A stretch of 53,521 bases of DNA from Methanobacteriota archaeon (lineage in GTDB: Archaea; Thermoplasmatota; Poseidoniia; Poseidoniales; Poseidoniaceae), in assembly GCA_004195635.1 (NCBI GenBank), contig PSPT01000011.1, forward strand, positions 18,239-71,759, written 5' to 3'. Positions 16,612 to 26,087 of this stretch are shown here, one piece after another. Every line of letters starts with the position of its first letter. Within the stretch, counting starts at the first letter, position 1. Made by a program: the position numbers and the translations under genes. The notes beneath the pieces are model-generated. The model saw only the letters and a program-made list of their open reading frames with translations, ran no database searches and was not told the DNA's origin.

Positions 16612-17880
16612 ATGCGGGAGGTGAATGTACGGCGCCCAGTCCTCTTTCGCGACACTGGATGGCTCGCAGGTGCAGATATTTTGACCATTGCCGGAGGGCT
16701 CCTCGGGCAAATACTATTGACTAAAGCTCTAATTCGTTCAGAATATGGATTATTCGTATTACTAATAGATGCTTTTGCAGTAATGTTCTTGTTAGTAGAT
16801 GCCGGCTTACCAACAATAATTACTCGTGATGTTCCCAAGGCCAGACATCACGCAGCGTCCATGGTTCATCAGACATTTAAACTACAAGGAATATTAGCCG
16901 CATTCTTTGTTCCAATCGGGATGCTTGTAGCGATCCAACTTTGGCCAAATGCACCATTAATTCTACTCTTTGCGTGCGCAGGCATTACAATATTCCATGT
17001 TTTCACATATGCACCTAGAAGTGTATTAAGAGCACTTGGAGAAGCAAGACAAGAAGCAGTAGTTAAAGTCCTAGAACGAGTAATTACCACCACAGGTTAT
17101 GCATTATTACTTTCATTTAACTCAAATAATCCAAGTCATTATGCCTTGGCATTCTTGTTTGGAGTAATCGTTAGTATGCTATATGCAATGTATCAAGGGA
17201 GTAAACATTGTCGAATTGCATCCGGAGAAAAGGGGCACGTGAATATACTATTATCGGACAAAAAATTTCTCATATCAGCCCTTCCCTTTGCAGTAACCCT
17301 CGGTATTATTCCACTAATTGGAAGATTTGAAAAATTTCTCCTAGCATATTACGAGAATACCGAATCTGTGGCAATATTTCATGTGGCCTTTTTAGCATAT
17401 CTCGCAGGGCTTACTTTACCTCAAGCGATGCGCGCATCATTACTTCCAATAATGGGGGAATTAAGAGGAGACTGGAGGAAAATAAATATAGAAATTTCAA
17501 AGGCAAGAAATCTTGCCTTTCGCTTATTATTTTTTGGAATTGTTTTTGGTATAGTGGCAGTGTACTTTTTGATGAAATATGCCTTTCCTGACTATTTTTC
17601 TGAATCATATCCATTATTTCTTGGACTTCTAATTGGTTGGGGTTTTACAATGATCGCCGCCCCAAATTATGTTGCAGTGCAAGCAGGAAATAATCCCTGG
17701 AGATTCACATTAATGTTATTCGGTGGAGTGGGGGTTGCAATTATCACAGGCATAATTGGAATCCCGTTATTAGGAATTTGGGGGGCGGTGATTTCGAGTG
17801 TTGCTGGAGCAATTGCATTATTATTTTTATCAATAGCCTTGACGGACAATACTCAATCTATTATTCTTGCAGAAGAGTAA
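16612..17880 (+). CDS. Wzx-like polysaccharide flippase (MOP superfamily)
   Basis: A 422-residue polytopic membrane protein with about 12-14 hydrophobic segments. It starts FRDTGWLAGADILTIAGGLL and LTKALIRSEYGLFVLL, the pattern of the polysaccharide-transporter (PST) family: a basic tail, helix 1, then A-x-x-x-x-E-Y-G. Such proteins flip lipid-linked oligosaccharides across the membrane. Here it would serve the glycosyltransferases around it. A ribosome-site-like GGGAGGTGA lies inside the first codons, before an out-of-frame ATG, so a later start (for example GTG 16621) is possible. The 3' end overlaps the convergent GT4 gene by about 20 bases. Confidence 0.87.
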   Translation: MREVNVRRPVLFRDTGWLAGADILTIAGGLLGQILLTKALIRSEYGLFVLLIDAFAVMFLLVDAGLPTIITRDVPKARHHAASMVHQTFKLQGILAAFFVPIGMLVAIQLWPNAPLILLFACAGITIFHVFTYAPRSVLRALGEARQEAVVKVLERVITTTGYALLLSFNSNNPSHYALAFLFGVIVSMLYAMYQGSKHCRIASGEKGHVNILLSDKKFLISALPFAVTLGIIPLIGRFEKFLLAYYENTESVAIFHVAFLAYLAGLTLPQAMRASLLPIMGELRGDWRKINIEISKARNLAFRLLFFGIVFGIVAVYFLMKYAFPDYFSESYPLFLGLLIGWGFTMIAAPNYVAVQAGNNPWRFTLMLFGGVGVAIITGIIGIPLLGIWGAVISSVAGAIALLFLSIALTDNTQSIILAEE

Positions 17881-18952
17881 ATAGTTTTTCTAATTGGAGT
17901 CCTACTTGCTCAGGCAAATAGTATTTAGGAACAGTGAAATCATCAACTTCACCTTCAAGCACCCTTTCCATCGCATCTGCAATTGCCGAGGGGGTATCGG
18001 ATGTAGAAATACAACGCGCAGGGAGCCATGAAGCAAGGTCACCAACATCAACCCCCGCAACGGGTAAACCACAAAGAATAGATTCTCGAGCCACCAAAGG
18101 CCCTGTCTCCCTCTCACTCGTTATTAGTGCTAAATCACAACTTACCATTCTGTCCCAAACTAATTCACGAGGTACTTGTTTTAAAGTTCCAAAATTGACC
18201 ACCCATCCTCTTTCCTCAAGTTCTGCACACGCCCTTACTGCCAATAAATGTCGTTTTTCTGGGCGGCGCGGGTCGGCTGGGAACAGTATTTCCAATTTGC
18301 TTCTTCGCCATCGGCGATGGGGTTTTCGCATTGATTGTTCCCACTCCGAACCAACTTCGGCATGACAAGGGATGACGATGGGGTCAGATTTCAATCCCAT
18401 ATCTTTAGCCAATCCTTCGTGGCTCTTTGTCACAATTACTAATTGGTCGGCTGAAGAACAAAGTGAAATGATAGATTTCGTTTGTGGACTCTTTATCCCT
18501 ACATCAAAATCATATCCATGAATTGTCAAACTCCATTTTACATTAAATTGTTTACTCAATTCGGCTGCTAAATGGGCCACTGGCCAAACTGAATGACAGG
18601 ATATTACATCTGGCCTCCAATCCCCAAGCCATTGAATTACTTTTGATTTCAATCGTCTAAGTGAATTATTGGTTATTCCAATAGAAAGTGATGGCTTTGG
18701 TAGACGAAAATAACGCGGATGAAATACTTCCCGTGACTCATCTCCCACCGGATGCGAATAACGGGGCGCTTTCGCTACACCTGAGAGGGTTGAGCGCCCC
18801 ATTTCATTTCTTTTCATCATCCTCGGCAATGGGTTAACAACTTTGACTTCATGTCCCAATGAACGTAATAATTCAACGCGGTCTGAAATAAATGTCCCTC
18901 TCGCCGGATTAGTCGGCAAAGGGTGATATGATGAAATCAATAAGATCCGCAT
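17861..18952 (-). CDS. Glycosyltransferase, family GT4
   Basis: About 363 residues. MRILLISSYHPLPTNPARGTFI is the classic GT4 N-terminus. DVISCHSVWPVAHLAA and TIHGYDFDV follow the acceptor half. The nucleotide-sugar half has KLEILFPADPRRPEKRH, CDLALITSERETGPLVARESILCGLPVAGVDVGD, and a proper E-x7-E motif in its ETGPLVARE segment. The start is ATG 18952, with GAGG eleven bases upstream, rather than a TTG three bases earlier. It follows rpe by nine bases on the same strand. Its convergent 3' overlap with the flippase gene shows tight packing in this glycan region. The sugar it transfers is unknown. Confidence 0.85.
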   Translation of the reverse strand: MRILLISSYHPLPTNPARGTFISDRVELLRSLGHEVKVVNPLPRMMKRNEMGRSTLSGVAKAPRYSHPVGDESREVFHPRYFRLPKPSLSIGITNNSLRRLKSKVIQWLGDWRPDVISCHSVWPVAHLAAELSKQFNVKWSLTIHGYDFDVGIKSPQTKSIISLCSSADQLVIVTKSHEGLAKDMGLKSDPIVIPCHAEVGSEWEQSMRKPHRRWRRSKLEILFPADPRRPEKRHLLAVRACAELEERGWVVNFGTLKQVPRELVWDRMVSCDLALITSERETGPLVARESILCGLPVAGVDVGDLASWLPARCISTSDTPSAIADAMERVLEGEVDDFTVPKYYLPEQVGLQLEKLFTLLQE

Positions 18953-18961
18953 CAATAAACC

Positions 18962-19639
18962 TCATTTAAGGGCTAATTCAATTTCAGCTAGATTTTCAGA
19001 AATACTTGCATTATTATTTATTAGACCAGACCCCACAACTGCGACTTCAACACCCCATTCTTTTACCATTGCAATATTGTGCGATTTGATTCCTCCATCA
19101 ATCATTATGCGGGTTTTCAGTCCACCTTCACTAATTTGTTTGTCGATTGCCGAGCGTAATTTTCTGATTTTTTCTTCAACTTCGGGCATGAAAGACTGCC
19201 CCCCTTTCCCTGGCACGACAGACATAACTAATACAAGGTCTAATTTATTCAAATGTGGTAATACTTCATTCACTGATGTTGCTGGATTGAATACTAAACC
19301 GGCTTGAACATTTGCTGAATGCAAAGAGTCACAAAGTTTGGAAAAGTCTGAAACTGCTTCAACATGAGCAATTACCAAATCCACCCCTGCATTTACATAT
19401 TGTTGCCAAGTTTTTTCTGCATTTGTAATCATTAAATGGCAATCCATGAAAACTTCTGTGCCAAAACGATTTCTGATTGATTTTATCACTGCTGGCCCTA
19501 TTGTTATTGTCTTATTATCCACCCAATTGCCATCCATTACATCAAGGTGAAACCAATTAATACCTGCTTCAACTGCCTCATCGAGTACTTTTCCAAGTTC
19601 ACAAAAATCTGCGGTTAAGATGCTAGGTGCAATTATCAC
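18962..19639 (-). CDS. rpe: Ribulose-phosphate 3-epimerase
   Basis: A 225-residue TIM-barrel enzyme that interconverts ribulose 5-phosphate and xylulose 5-phosphate. IAPSILTADF opens strand 1. WFHLDVMDGNWVDN carries the metal His and catalytic Asp, DCHLMI the second metal His, and IDGGI the second catalytic Asp. VVPGKGGQSF replaces the usual V-N-P-G-F-G-G-Q-S-F loop. The phosphate-binding GSGLINN closes the barrel. Three core positions deviate modestly (for example CHL for VHL), but all metal and catalytic residues are present. GTG 19639 is the start, with GAGGG six bases upstream. A related hexulose- or allulose-phosphate epimerase cannot be excluded. Confidence 0.88.
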   Translation of the reverse strand: MIIAPSILTADFCELGKVLDEAVEAGINWFHLDVMDGNWVDNKTITIGPAVIKSIRNRFGTEVFMDCHLMITNAEKTWQQYVNAGVDLVIAHVEAVSDFSKLCDSLHSANVQAGLVFNPATSVNEVLPHLNKLDLVLVMSVVPGKGGQSFMPEVEEKIRKLRSAIDKQISEGGLKTRIMIDGGIKSHNIAMVKEWGVEVAVVGSGLINNNASISENLAEIELALK

Positions 19640-19753
19640 AATCTTCCCTCAAAGTAAGTGTCTTGGCCGCCATTCAATAGGACTTGCCCTTCAATAATTA
19701 ATCAAAAGGTCAATAGGCGGTCGGCTAAGAGAGGTCAAATGTAGGTGAAATGA

Positions 19754-20080
19754 ATGGCAGGACCACAAGATGTTAGTGATGCAGAATTTGATGAAGTTGT
19801 AAACGGTAATGAATGGGTATTAGTTGATTTTTGGGCGCCTTGGTGTGGCCCTTGTAAGGCCCTAGCGCCTTCTCTTCAAACAATTGCTGATGAAAGAGAC
19901 AACTTGCTTGTTGCAAAAGTAAATACTGATGCCAACTCTGCAAATGCAGGCCGAATGGGTGTTCGAGGAATTCCAGCCATGTTTTTATTCCACAATGGAG
20001 TTGTTGTTGACAAAAAAAGCGGTATGTTGCCCAAAGCAGCATTAGATTCATGGCTTGATGGGGCTATGGCTAACTTCTAA
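19754..20080 (+). CDS. Thioredoxin
   Basis: A 108-residue classical thioredoxin with the redox motif WCGPC at about residues 31-35 preceded by DFWAP. The cis-Pro loop is GIPAMFLF; family members usually have I-P-T, so Ala follows Pro here. C-terminal SWLDGAM fits helix 4. It reduces protein disulfides, with electrons from a thioredoxin reductase not present in the window. A ribosome site TAGGTGAA lies just before the start; ATG 19754 gives the normal N-terminus, and an ATG four bases upstream is out of frame. It is convergent with the STAND ATPase gene and divergent from rpe. Confidence 0.93.
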   Translation: MAGPQDVSDAEFDEVVNGNEWVLVDFWAPWCGPCKALAPSLQTIADERDNLLVAKVNTDANSANAGRMGVRGIPAMFLFHNGVVVDKKSGMLPKAALDSWLDGAMANF

Positions 20081-20142
20081 ATCAAGAAGTAAGCCTAGCA
20101 GTTTGTTTCAAAACAAGGCAGTATGACAATAATAAATACAAG

Positions 20143-21702
20143 TCATTCATTTAGAAGATTTTTTCTCTTTTCTTGTATTTCACCTGCTTCACGAAGTAAT
20201 CTTTCACGTAGGGCGTCATGCAACCACATCCCTTCTTCTGATTCAATGATTAATCCCTTTTCCAATAGGCGTTTGGGCGGAGGTCCATCCCAATTAGCGG
20301 CTTGGGCTAATTTTGGCCAAAGAATCGGACGCTCGGCAACTGAAAGTAAGGCCAATACTTCTTTTTCATTTGAAGGAAGAGGGTGCAATATCTCTTCGTC
20401 TAAAAATCTCAACCAATCTTTATGAGTTTGATTTTCATATAGTTCAAGCATTTCCATGGCTAAAGGATGGCCACCGGTTGCATCGAAAACTTCTTTGGCG
20501 GTGGGTGAATTTTTCTTATCCATGTGCTCCAACCATTCACCTAATGCGTCTAACGATAACCCAGAAACAGGTAACTCTTGTACTAACTTACGTGTATGAA
20601 CATCCCTCCTATCATAAAAATGCAAATCATCCCTGCTTATCAGTAACATCTGAATTGGGGATTGACTTGCAACTTGTAATAATGCACCAAGTAAATCATT
20701 ACCCTCCTCCCCGAGGTGGTGAATGTCATCAATTACAAAAAGCCAAGTTGGCGGGGGAGAGCCGGTAGCGGGTTTTTCGCGATAGCGTTCACGTACAGCA
20801 TTTCCATCGGTCAAGTAAGCAAGTAAGCGGCGGCGCCAAGAATCTACATCAAGTGAGGCACCAGGAAGCATTGGTAATGTATCCATTAAATTGTAAGGGT
20901 CATGGTTTTCATCAATACCTAATCTATGCAATATTGAGACAGCAACCCCTAATGGGCGATCCCATGCTTGGCAAGGATACCAACATACAGAAAGATTTGG
21001 CTCTTTATTCAACTGATTGTTTACCCAATGGGCGGCCAACGTTGATTTACCAATTCCCGCAATTCCCGAAAGCACGAGTATTGGAATGCGACTTTCTCTC
21101 CATTTATGTAATATGGATTGCTCATCATCCCTGCCATGAATGTCCCTTACTACTGGTGGTGTTGTATGGTAGGTCGCATGTGCTCCAGCAAGTAAAGTCA
21201 AACGGCCAGGGGGTTGACTTTTACCGCTCTCACGCGACAAAATTGGGCCAAATCTAATGTCGCCAAATACTAATACTCCTTCGTGTTGCGCATGCATCAA
21301 AACTTGAATAAGTGATAATCCGGTTTCTAATCTTGCTGCTGCCTTGCCCGCATCAAGTTCCAATAATGTACCAAGCCGGTCTCTGATTAATAACGGAGTT
21401 TTACTTAATGTGTCATGCCTATTGCTAGCCTCTATGTGCCCTTCTTCGGTTAGTTGCCATGTTTTTTGCCGGCGTGAATCGCCTTTAATGGCCCGACTAT
21501 GTTCACTTACCAAACCTTGCTTATGCAAAGCACGCATTGTTCTACTCACATTTGGTGGATGTAATGCACATGATTCGGCAATTCCAGTTCGTGTTACCGT
21601 AGCCTCAACCATAAACCGATCGGCTTGAAAATGATGTTCAAGTAAATGGAGCAAAATACGGTCGCTAACAGCAACAGAAATCCGCGGTAACTCACTCGCC
21701 AC
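20143..21702 (-). CDS. Winged-helix/STAND-type P-loop ATPase
   Basis: 519 residues. Residues 15-95 form a MarR/ArsR-like winged helix: TVTRTGIAESCALHPPNVSR is the recognition region, and RRQKTWQLTEEG is the wing. Residues 185-420 are a P-loop ATPase of the STAND class. Walker A is GIAGIGKS (213-220), Walker B LFVIDDIHH (321-329), the sensor strand LLISRDD, and GGHPLAM supplies the G-x-P motif typical of NB-ARC and NACHT-related ATPases. The C-terminus looks like another helical or winged region (LLEKGLIIESEEGMWLHD). STAND proteins use nucleotide state as a switch, as in MalT or AfsR regulators. A transcription regulator is the likeliest role; a defence NTPase is possible, though no effector domain is seen. 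It starts at GTG 21702 with an ideal GGAGGT upstream. Confidence 0.8.
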   Translation of the reverse strand: MASELPRISVAVSDRILLHLLEHHFQADRFMVEATVTRTGIAESCALHPPNVSRTMRALHKQGLVSEHSRAIKGDSRRQKTWQLTEEGHIEASNRHDTLSKTPLLIRDRLGTLLELDAGKAAARLETGLSLIQVLMHAQHEGVLVFGDIRFGPILSRESGKSQPPGRLTLLAGAHATYHTTPPVVRDIHGRDDEQSILHKWRESRIPILVLSGIAGIGKSTLAAHWVNNQLNKEPNLSVCWYPCQAWDRPLGVAVSILHRLGIDENHDPYNLMDTLPMLPGASLDVDSWRRRLLAYLTDGNAVRERYREKPATGSPPPTWLFVIDDIHHLGEEGNDLLGALLQVASQSPIQMLLISRDDLHFYDRRDVHTRKLVQELPVSGLSLDALGEWLEHMDKKNSPTAKEVFDATGGHPLAMEMLELYENQTHKDWLRFLDEEILHPLPSNEKEVLALLSVAERPILWPKLAQAANWDGPPPKRLLEKGLIIESEEGMWLHDALRERLLREAGEIQEKRKNLLNE

Positions 21703-21822
21703 GAATTACCTCCAAATGCTCATCTTGATGAATCCACCCCCCAAATGTACCAAAAACACTACGAATGATGATGTGTACAATAAACCCACAAGGTCAAATA
21801 TGAATATTTCTCATTACTATTT

Positions 21823-24800
21823 ATGCACACGGTGGTGCCCTTGCGGTTTGGCAGTTATTTTCTCATTGGATTACTATTGCTCAGCATTCTACCTCTAGTG
21901 AATGCTGTTGACACAGATGGGGATGGGATAGAAGATCACCTTGATGATTGCCCACTGGCAATTGGAAATAGTAGCATTGACAAAATCGGCTGCCCAGATT
22001 GGAATAATGATGGAACTAGCGATTGGAATGATAGAATTTCAATTTCAAATGCTCACTTCTTAAGCCAGCAAACAATAAGTTCGAGTTATGATTATATTTC
22101 AGTAGACCATAGCCCGAATGGTGATTTTATTATTACAGGAGATGAAAATGGGTGGGTGCGGATTTGGGATACGATAATTCATTCCAATACTATTTCAGCA
22201 ACTCAAATGACAGGCGATGCGGCTCAAGTCGCTTGGAGCCCGGAAGGGAGTATGGTTGCGGCCACAAATAATGATGATGAGTTATATATTTGGTGGGCAA
22301 GTAATATGACTTCAATCCATTCAGCAATTAGTGTTGATGTAGGCGGTAGCGACCTTGCAGGAAACCTTGCATTCAATAATGACGGAACGCTAATTGCGGT
22401 TGCGATTGGGCGTTCTGGAAACGGGGGGACAAGTGGGCAAGTGAAAATTTTTAACACATCTTCAGGGCTAGAAGAGAGAAGTCTAAACCCAACAGGCGAA
22501 GATAGATTTGATAGTGTTGCTTGGTCACCAGATGGTTCACGGATTGTCATTGGTGGAAATGATGACATGTGGATATATGAAACTACCAATTGGCAAATTA
22601 ATAGAAGCATGACTGGAGTTGCTAGTTCCACAATAGCTGACTTAGCGTGGTCCCCTGATGGAAACTATATTTCAGCATGTGAATCTTGGGGAGGTTCTAA
22701 TTCACGTGCACGATTATTTAGTTCCATTTCTGGAGCGAAACTTTGGGAAAAAACTCATTCCAGTAGTTGTTTGTCAACTGATTTCTCCCCAGACAGTAGG
22801 TTGGTTGCATATTCAATATCATATTATCAGACTGATGGGGCATCGATAAAAATATATGCAACTGATTCGGGGGTAGCCGATGATACTTTTTCTGCACCGA
22901 GACCTAATGGCTGTTCAGGGAGTAGTGGTAACCAGTGTGGAACGGTATATGGGCTTTCATGGGCAAGTGATGGACAACATATTGTCACTGGACACGGAAG
23001 AAATGACGAAGGATTATACTTCTGGCACATTGATTTAGACCCTGATGGTGATGGATGGAATACTACAGACCAAGGAGATGGAAAAGTTGACCACTTCCCA
23101 CTTGAACCAAGCCAATGGAATGATACTGATGGAGATGGCTTTGGAGATAGAGCCGCTCCTGCCCATCAACCCGATTCCTGCCCATTAGTATTTGGACTTT
23201 CTATTTATGATAGATTTGGTTGCCCTGATACAGATGGTGATGGAGTTTCTGACCAAGATTCCGAATGGGGAATAGACGATGGAGCAGATGCATTTCCTCT
23301 TGACCATCTACAATGGACAGATTCTGACTTGGATGGATATGGTGACAATTATTATTTCACTACCGGAAACCCTCCAAATGAATTACACATAAATCAATCA
23401 GGGGATGCGTTTCCCTTTGATAACACCCAGTGGAATGACACTGATGGCGATGGTAGAGGAGATAATTACGAAAATCATTCGTGGGCGGCGCAATTTCGAT
23501 GCAATGAAGAAGTTGGATGCGTTGGTGTATTACTACAGGCAGCAAATGAATCTGATGCCTTCCCTCTTGACCACTATCAATGGATAGATAGTGATGGAGA
23601 CTGGTTTGGTGATCAAGCAAACACCCCACGTAGCGATGCATGTCCGTATGAATTCGGGAATTCTACCTATGACCGTCTTGGTTGCGCCGACTCCGATGGA
23701 GATGGGTACTCAAATGAAGATGGAAATTGGCAAGCAAGCCCCAATGGAGATGCAGATGCTTTTCCAAATGATCCAACACAATGGAGGGATTCCGATGGAG
23801 ATGGATATGGAGATAATGCTTCGGGAAATAATCCGGATGATTGTCCTGGAGATGCTGGCACATCCACTTTAGATAGAGTTGGATGCCCTGACCGAGATGG
23901 AGATGGGTGGTCAAATGCTGGAGATGCGCTGCCTGATGACCCCTCGCAATGGACTGACCAAGATGGCGATGGATACGGAGACAATGCATCAGGAAACTTC
24001 CCAGACGAATTCCCTCTTGACCCAACTCAATGGGGAGATTCCGATGGAGATGGATACGGAGATAACCCAGTAGGATTGTTTGGTGATTGGTGGCCAAATG
24101 ACCCTTCACAATGGCAAGATGCTGATGGCGATGGATACGGAGACAACACATCAGGAACCGATGGCGACCAGTGCCCTAATGAATATGGTGAGGCGCAGGC
24201 AGATGATATTCGCGGGTGCCCAGACAGTGATGGAGATGGCATAGTAGATGTTGAAGATGCTTTTCCTGATGATCCATTCCAATGGGCAGATGAAGATGAA
24301 GATGGGGTCGGAGATAATGATGCCGTTGCAAGTGGTGATGACTGCCCTGGCGAATATGGTACTAGTTCCATAAGCCCAATTGAGGGATGCCCAGATAGTG
24401 ACGGAGATGGTTGGGCTGATTCAATTGATATTTTCCCTGATGATCCATTCCAGTGGAGAGACTCTGATGGAGATACATATGGGGACAATCATCGTTGGGA
24501 AAACAATACTATTGATGATCCAGACTCCCCTGGCAACTTCATTCTCCTGCGAATGGAATATGGTGATGCTTTTCCAGATGATTCATCGCAGTGGAATGAC
24601 CGTGATGGTGATGGGCGAGGAGATAATCCAAATGGCACAATGCCCGATGCTTTCCCAAATAGAGTAACTCAGCAAACCGATATTGACCTTGATGGGTTTG
24701 GAGATAATATCACACGCGGTTCATGGCAACCCGATGACTGCCGTTCAGATTATGGAACTTCATGGAGAGATAGATATGGGTGTCCTGATGTCGATGGGGA

Positions 24801-25263
24801 TGGTCAATCGGACCACAATGACATTTGCGAGTGGGATAAAAATATTTGGGTTGGAACCTCAGAGGATTGTGAAATAACCGGTCCAAATACTGCCGGCAAT
24901 AATGATGATGCCGGTTCTCAAATTCCATTTGGATTGAATCCTTTGTATATCATAGGGTTCATAATTGCATTATTATTGGTGGCGTTATTCACCGCACAAG
25001 CTGCTAAGCAGAGCGCGAAAAAGAGTTATGGCGATGTAAATGAGGTGCTTAGTGCACAACTACATAGTAATTCAATGGAGGATGAGGCAAGACGCTTACA
25101 ATGGGTTGATTATTACCTCTCGCAAGGAATGAAGGAGAAGGCCAAGGAGTTGGGCTGGGAAGACCCAGCCGACTTACCTCAATGGCAACAGCATGAAATC
25201 GAACAAAAGGAAGCGGTTGAAGCCTCAATGCCACAAATGTTTGACCTTGATAATCTTCTATAA
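21823..25263 (+). CDS. Large surface protein: WD40 propeller plus thrombospondin type-3 repeats
   Basis: 1146 residues. A signal peptide (FLIGLLLLSILPLVNA) ends near residue 28, then a lone DTDGDGIEDHLDDCP unit. About 85-395 is a beta-propeller with WD40-like strands (SPNGDFIITGDENGWVRIWD; SPDGSRIVIGGNDD). About 405-1015 is a long series of calcium-binding type-3 repeats with D-x-D-G-D-G motifs and FP-x-D-P-x-QW linkers. About 1040-1061 is a membrane helix (LYIIGFIIALLLVALF). The last 85 residues are a basic/acidic cytoplasmic tail with LQWVDYYLSQGMKEKAKELGW. The protein would be anchored in the membrane, with the repeats outside holding Ca2+. Function is unknown; adhesion or a sensor with an inside tail fits. 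It is divergent from the STAND gene. Confidence 0.85.
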   Translation: MHTVVPLRFGSYFLIGLLLLSILPLVNAVDTDGDGIEDHLDDCPLAIGNSSIDKIGCPDWNNDGTSDWNDRISISNAHFLSQQTISSSYDYISVDHSPNGDFIITGDENGWVRIWDTIIHSNTISATQMTGDAAQVAWSPEGSMVAATNNDDELYIWWASNMTSIHSAISVDVGGSDLAGNLAFNNDGTLIAVAIGRSGNGGTSGQVKIFNTSSGLEERSLNPTGEDRFDSVAWSPDGSRIVIGGNDDMWIYETTNWQINRSMTGVASSTIADLAWSPDGNYISACESWGGSNSRARLFSSISGAKLWEKTHSSSCLSTDFSPDSRLVAYSISYYQTDGASIKIYATDSGVADDTFSAPRPNGCSGSSGNQCGTVYGLSWASDGQHIVTGHGRNDEGLYFWHIDLDPDGDGWNTTDQGDGKVDHFPLEPSQWNDTDGDGFGDRAAPAHQPDSCPLVFGLSIYDRFGCPDTDGDGVSDQDSEWGIDDGADAFPLDHLQWTDSDLDGYGDNYYFTTGNPPNELHINQSGDAFPFDNTQWNDTDGDGRGDNYENHSWAAQFRCNEEVGCVGVLLQAANESDAFPLDHYQWIDSDGDWFGDQANTPRSDACPYEFGNSTYDRLGCADSDGDGYSNEDGNWQASPNGDADAFPNDPTQWRDSDGDGYGDNASGNNPDDCPGDAGTSTLDRVGCPDRDGDGWSNAGDALPDDPSQWTDQDGDGYGDNASGNFPDEFPLDPTQWGDSDGDGYGDNPVGLFGDWWPNDPSQWQDADGDGYGDNTSGTDGDQCPNEYGEAQADDIRGCPDSDGDGIVDVEDAFPDDPFQWADEDEDGVGDNDAVASGDDCPGEYGTSSISPIEGCPDSDGDGWADSIDIFPDDPFQWRDSDGDTYGDNHRWENNTIDDPDSPGNFILLRMEYGDAFPDDSSQWNDRDGDGRGDNPNGTMPDAFPNRVTQQTDIDLDGFGDNITRGSWQPDDCRSDYGTSWRDRYGCPDVDGDGQSDHNDICEWDKNIWVGTSEDCEITGPNTAGNNDDAGSQIPFGLNPLYIIGFIIALLLVALFTAQAAKQSAKKSYGDVNEVLSAQLHSNSMEDEARRLQWVDYYLSQGMKEKAKELGWEDPADLPQWQQHEIEQKEAVEASMPQMFDLDNLL

Positions 25264-25269
25264 TCACTT

Positions 25270-26055
25270 TCAATTTTGTGCCCGCTGACGTCTTGCTTTT
25301 TCAGCGAGATTATCGTCAAAAGACAGAAAATGCAACTTTTTGAAATTATCCCATGTCTCTATTCCAATAAGAGCCAAATTATTATTCAATAATTCTTCAA
25401 TTGTTGAAGTAGTAGGTGTTGAGCCATCTGCCAATAAGTATTGGTGACCGGGTAATACTAGCCAATTATTCGGAAGTTTTCGTAATACTGATTTCAAATA
25501 ATGTAAACTCTCATATTGTGATTTGAGGTCTCCACCAAATAAGTCAGTTCTTCCACATCGTCCTAAAAACAGGCAATCTCCCGAAATATATACGCCATTC
25601 CCAATAATACTTACATGGCCGGGTGTGTGCCCAGGAGTCAAATGAATGTTGAAAGAAAGTACTCCAATTTCAAAATTTACTGATGAGTATTGTTCATGCC
25701 TCCAGCGATCTGTATCTGGGCCATTCCAGCCGCGCAAAGCCTCATTTTCATGTAACCATATTTGACACGATGAATTTACTTTCAGTAACTCCTCAACGCC
25801 CTTTGTATGATCCCAATGGCTATGAGTCAATATACACAAATTTAATTCCCACCCGTTCTTTATGCAAACATCATTCCAATATTTCCCACTAAAAGGGTCA
25901 ACAATGCATGCGACACTTGTTTTTTCACATACAAGAAGATGATTTAAATTATCCCATTCGCCCAACTGCGCCTGTAATACTGTTAATCCGCCACCAGATA
26001 ATATTACCACAGGAGGGGTTAATTGCTCTTCTACCACAAATAACCCGTACCACAT
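25270..26055 (-). CDS. Metallo-beta-lactamase-fold hydrolase, glyoxalase II/ETHE1-like
   Basis: About 261 residues. The metal motif THSHWDHTKG (H-x-H-x-D-H) is followed by the His of TPGHTPGHVS. The bridging Asp lies in SGDCLFLGRCGRTDLFGGD, and PGHQY supplies the last His. The G-R-C-G-R-T-D run is typical of the glyoxalase II and persulfide dioxygenase (ETHE1) branch, so a thioester or glutathione/persulfide-type substrate is likely. ATG 26055 is chosen over an upstream candidate (26106) because that one would overlap the divergent regulator gene; only 32 bases then separate the two starts. Close divergence suggests the membrane regulator at 26088 may control this gene, which is inference. 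Confidence 0.85.
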   Translation of the reverse strand: MWYGLFVVEEQLTPPVVILSGGGLTVLQAQLGEWDNLNHLLVCEKTSVACIVDPFSGKYWNDVCIKNGWELNLCILTHSHWDHTKGVEELLKVNSSCQIWLHENEALRGWNGPDTDRWRHEQYSSVNFEIGVLSFNIHLTPGHTPGHVSIIGNGVYISGDCLFLGRCGRTDLFGGDLKSQYESLHYLKSVLRKLPNNWLVLPGHQYLLADGSTPTTSTIEELLNNNLALIGIETWDNFKKLHFLSFDDNLAEKARRQRAQN

Positions 26056-26087
26056 GACTTCTAAAGAAGCCACCCGTTGCAGACTTC

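Noticed and set aside
20095-20125. Terminator between thioredoxin and the STAND gene
   Set aside because: TTGTTT-ca-AAACAA is AT-only with a two-base loop and lacks a T-run.
23360-24928. Several His/Leu/Ser-rich minus-strand frames
   Set aside because: Shadows of the D-x-D-G-D-G repeat codons of the plus-strand surface protein.
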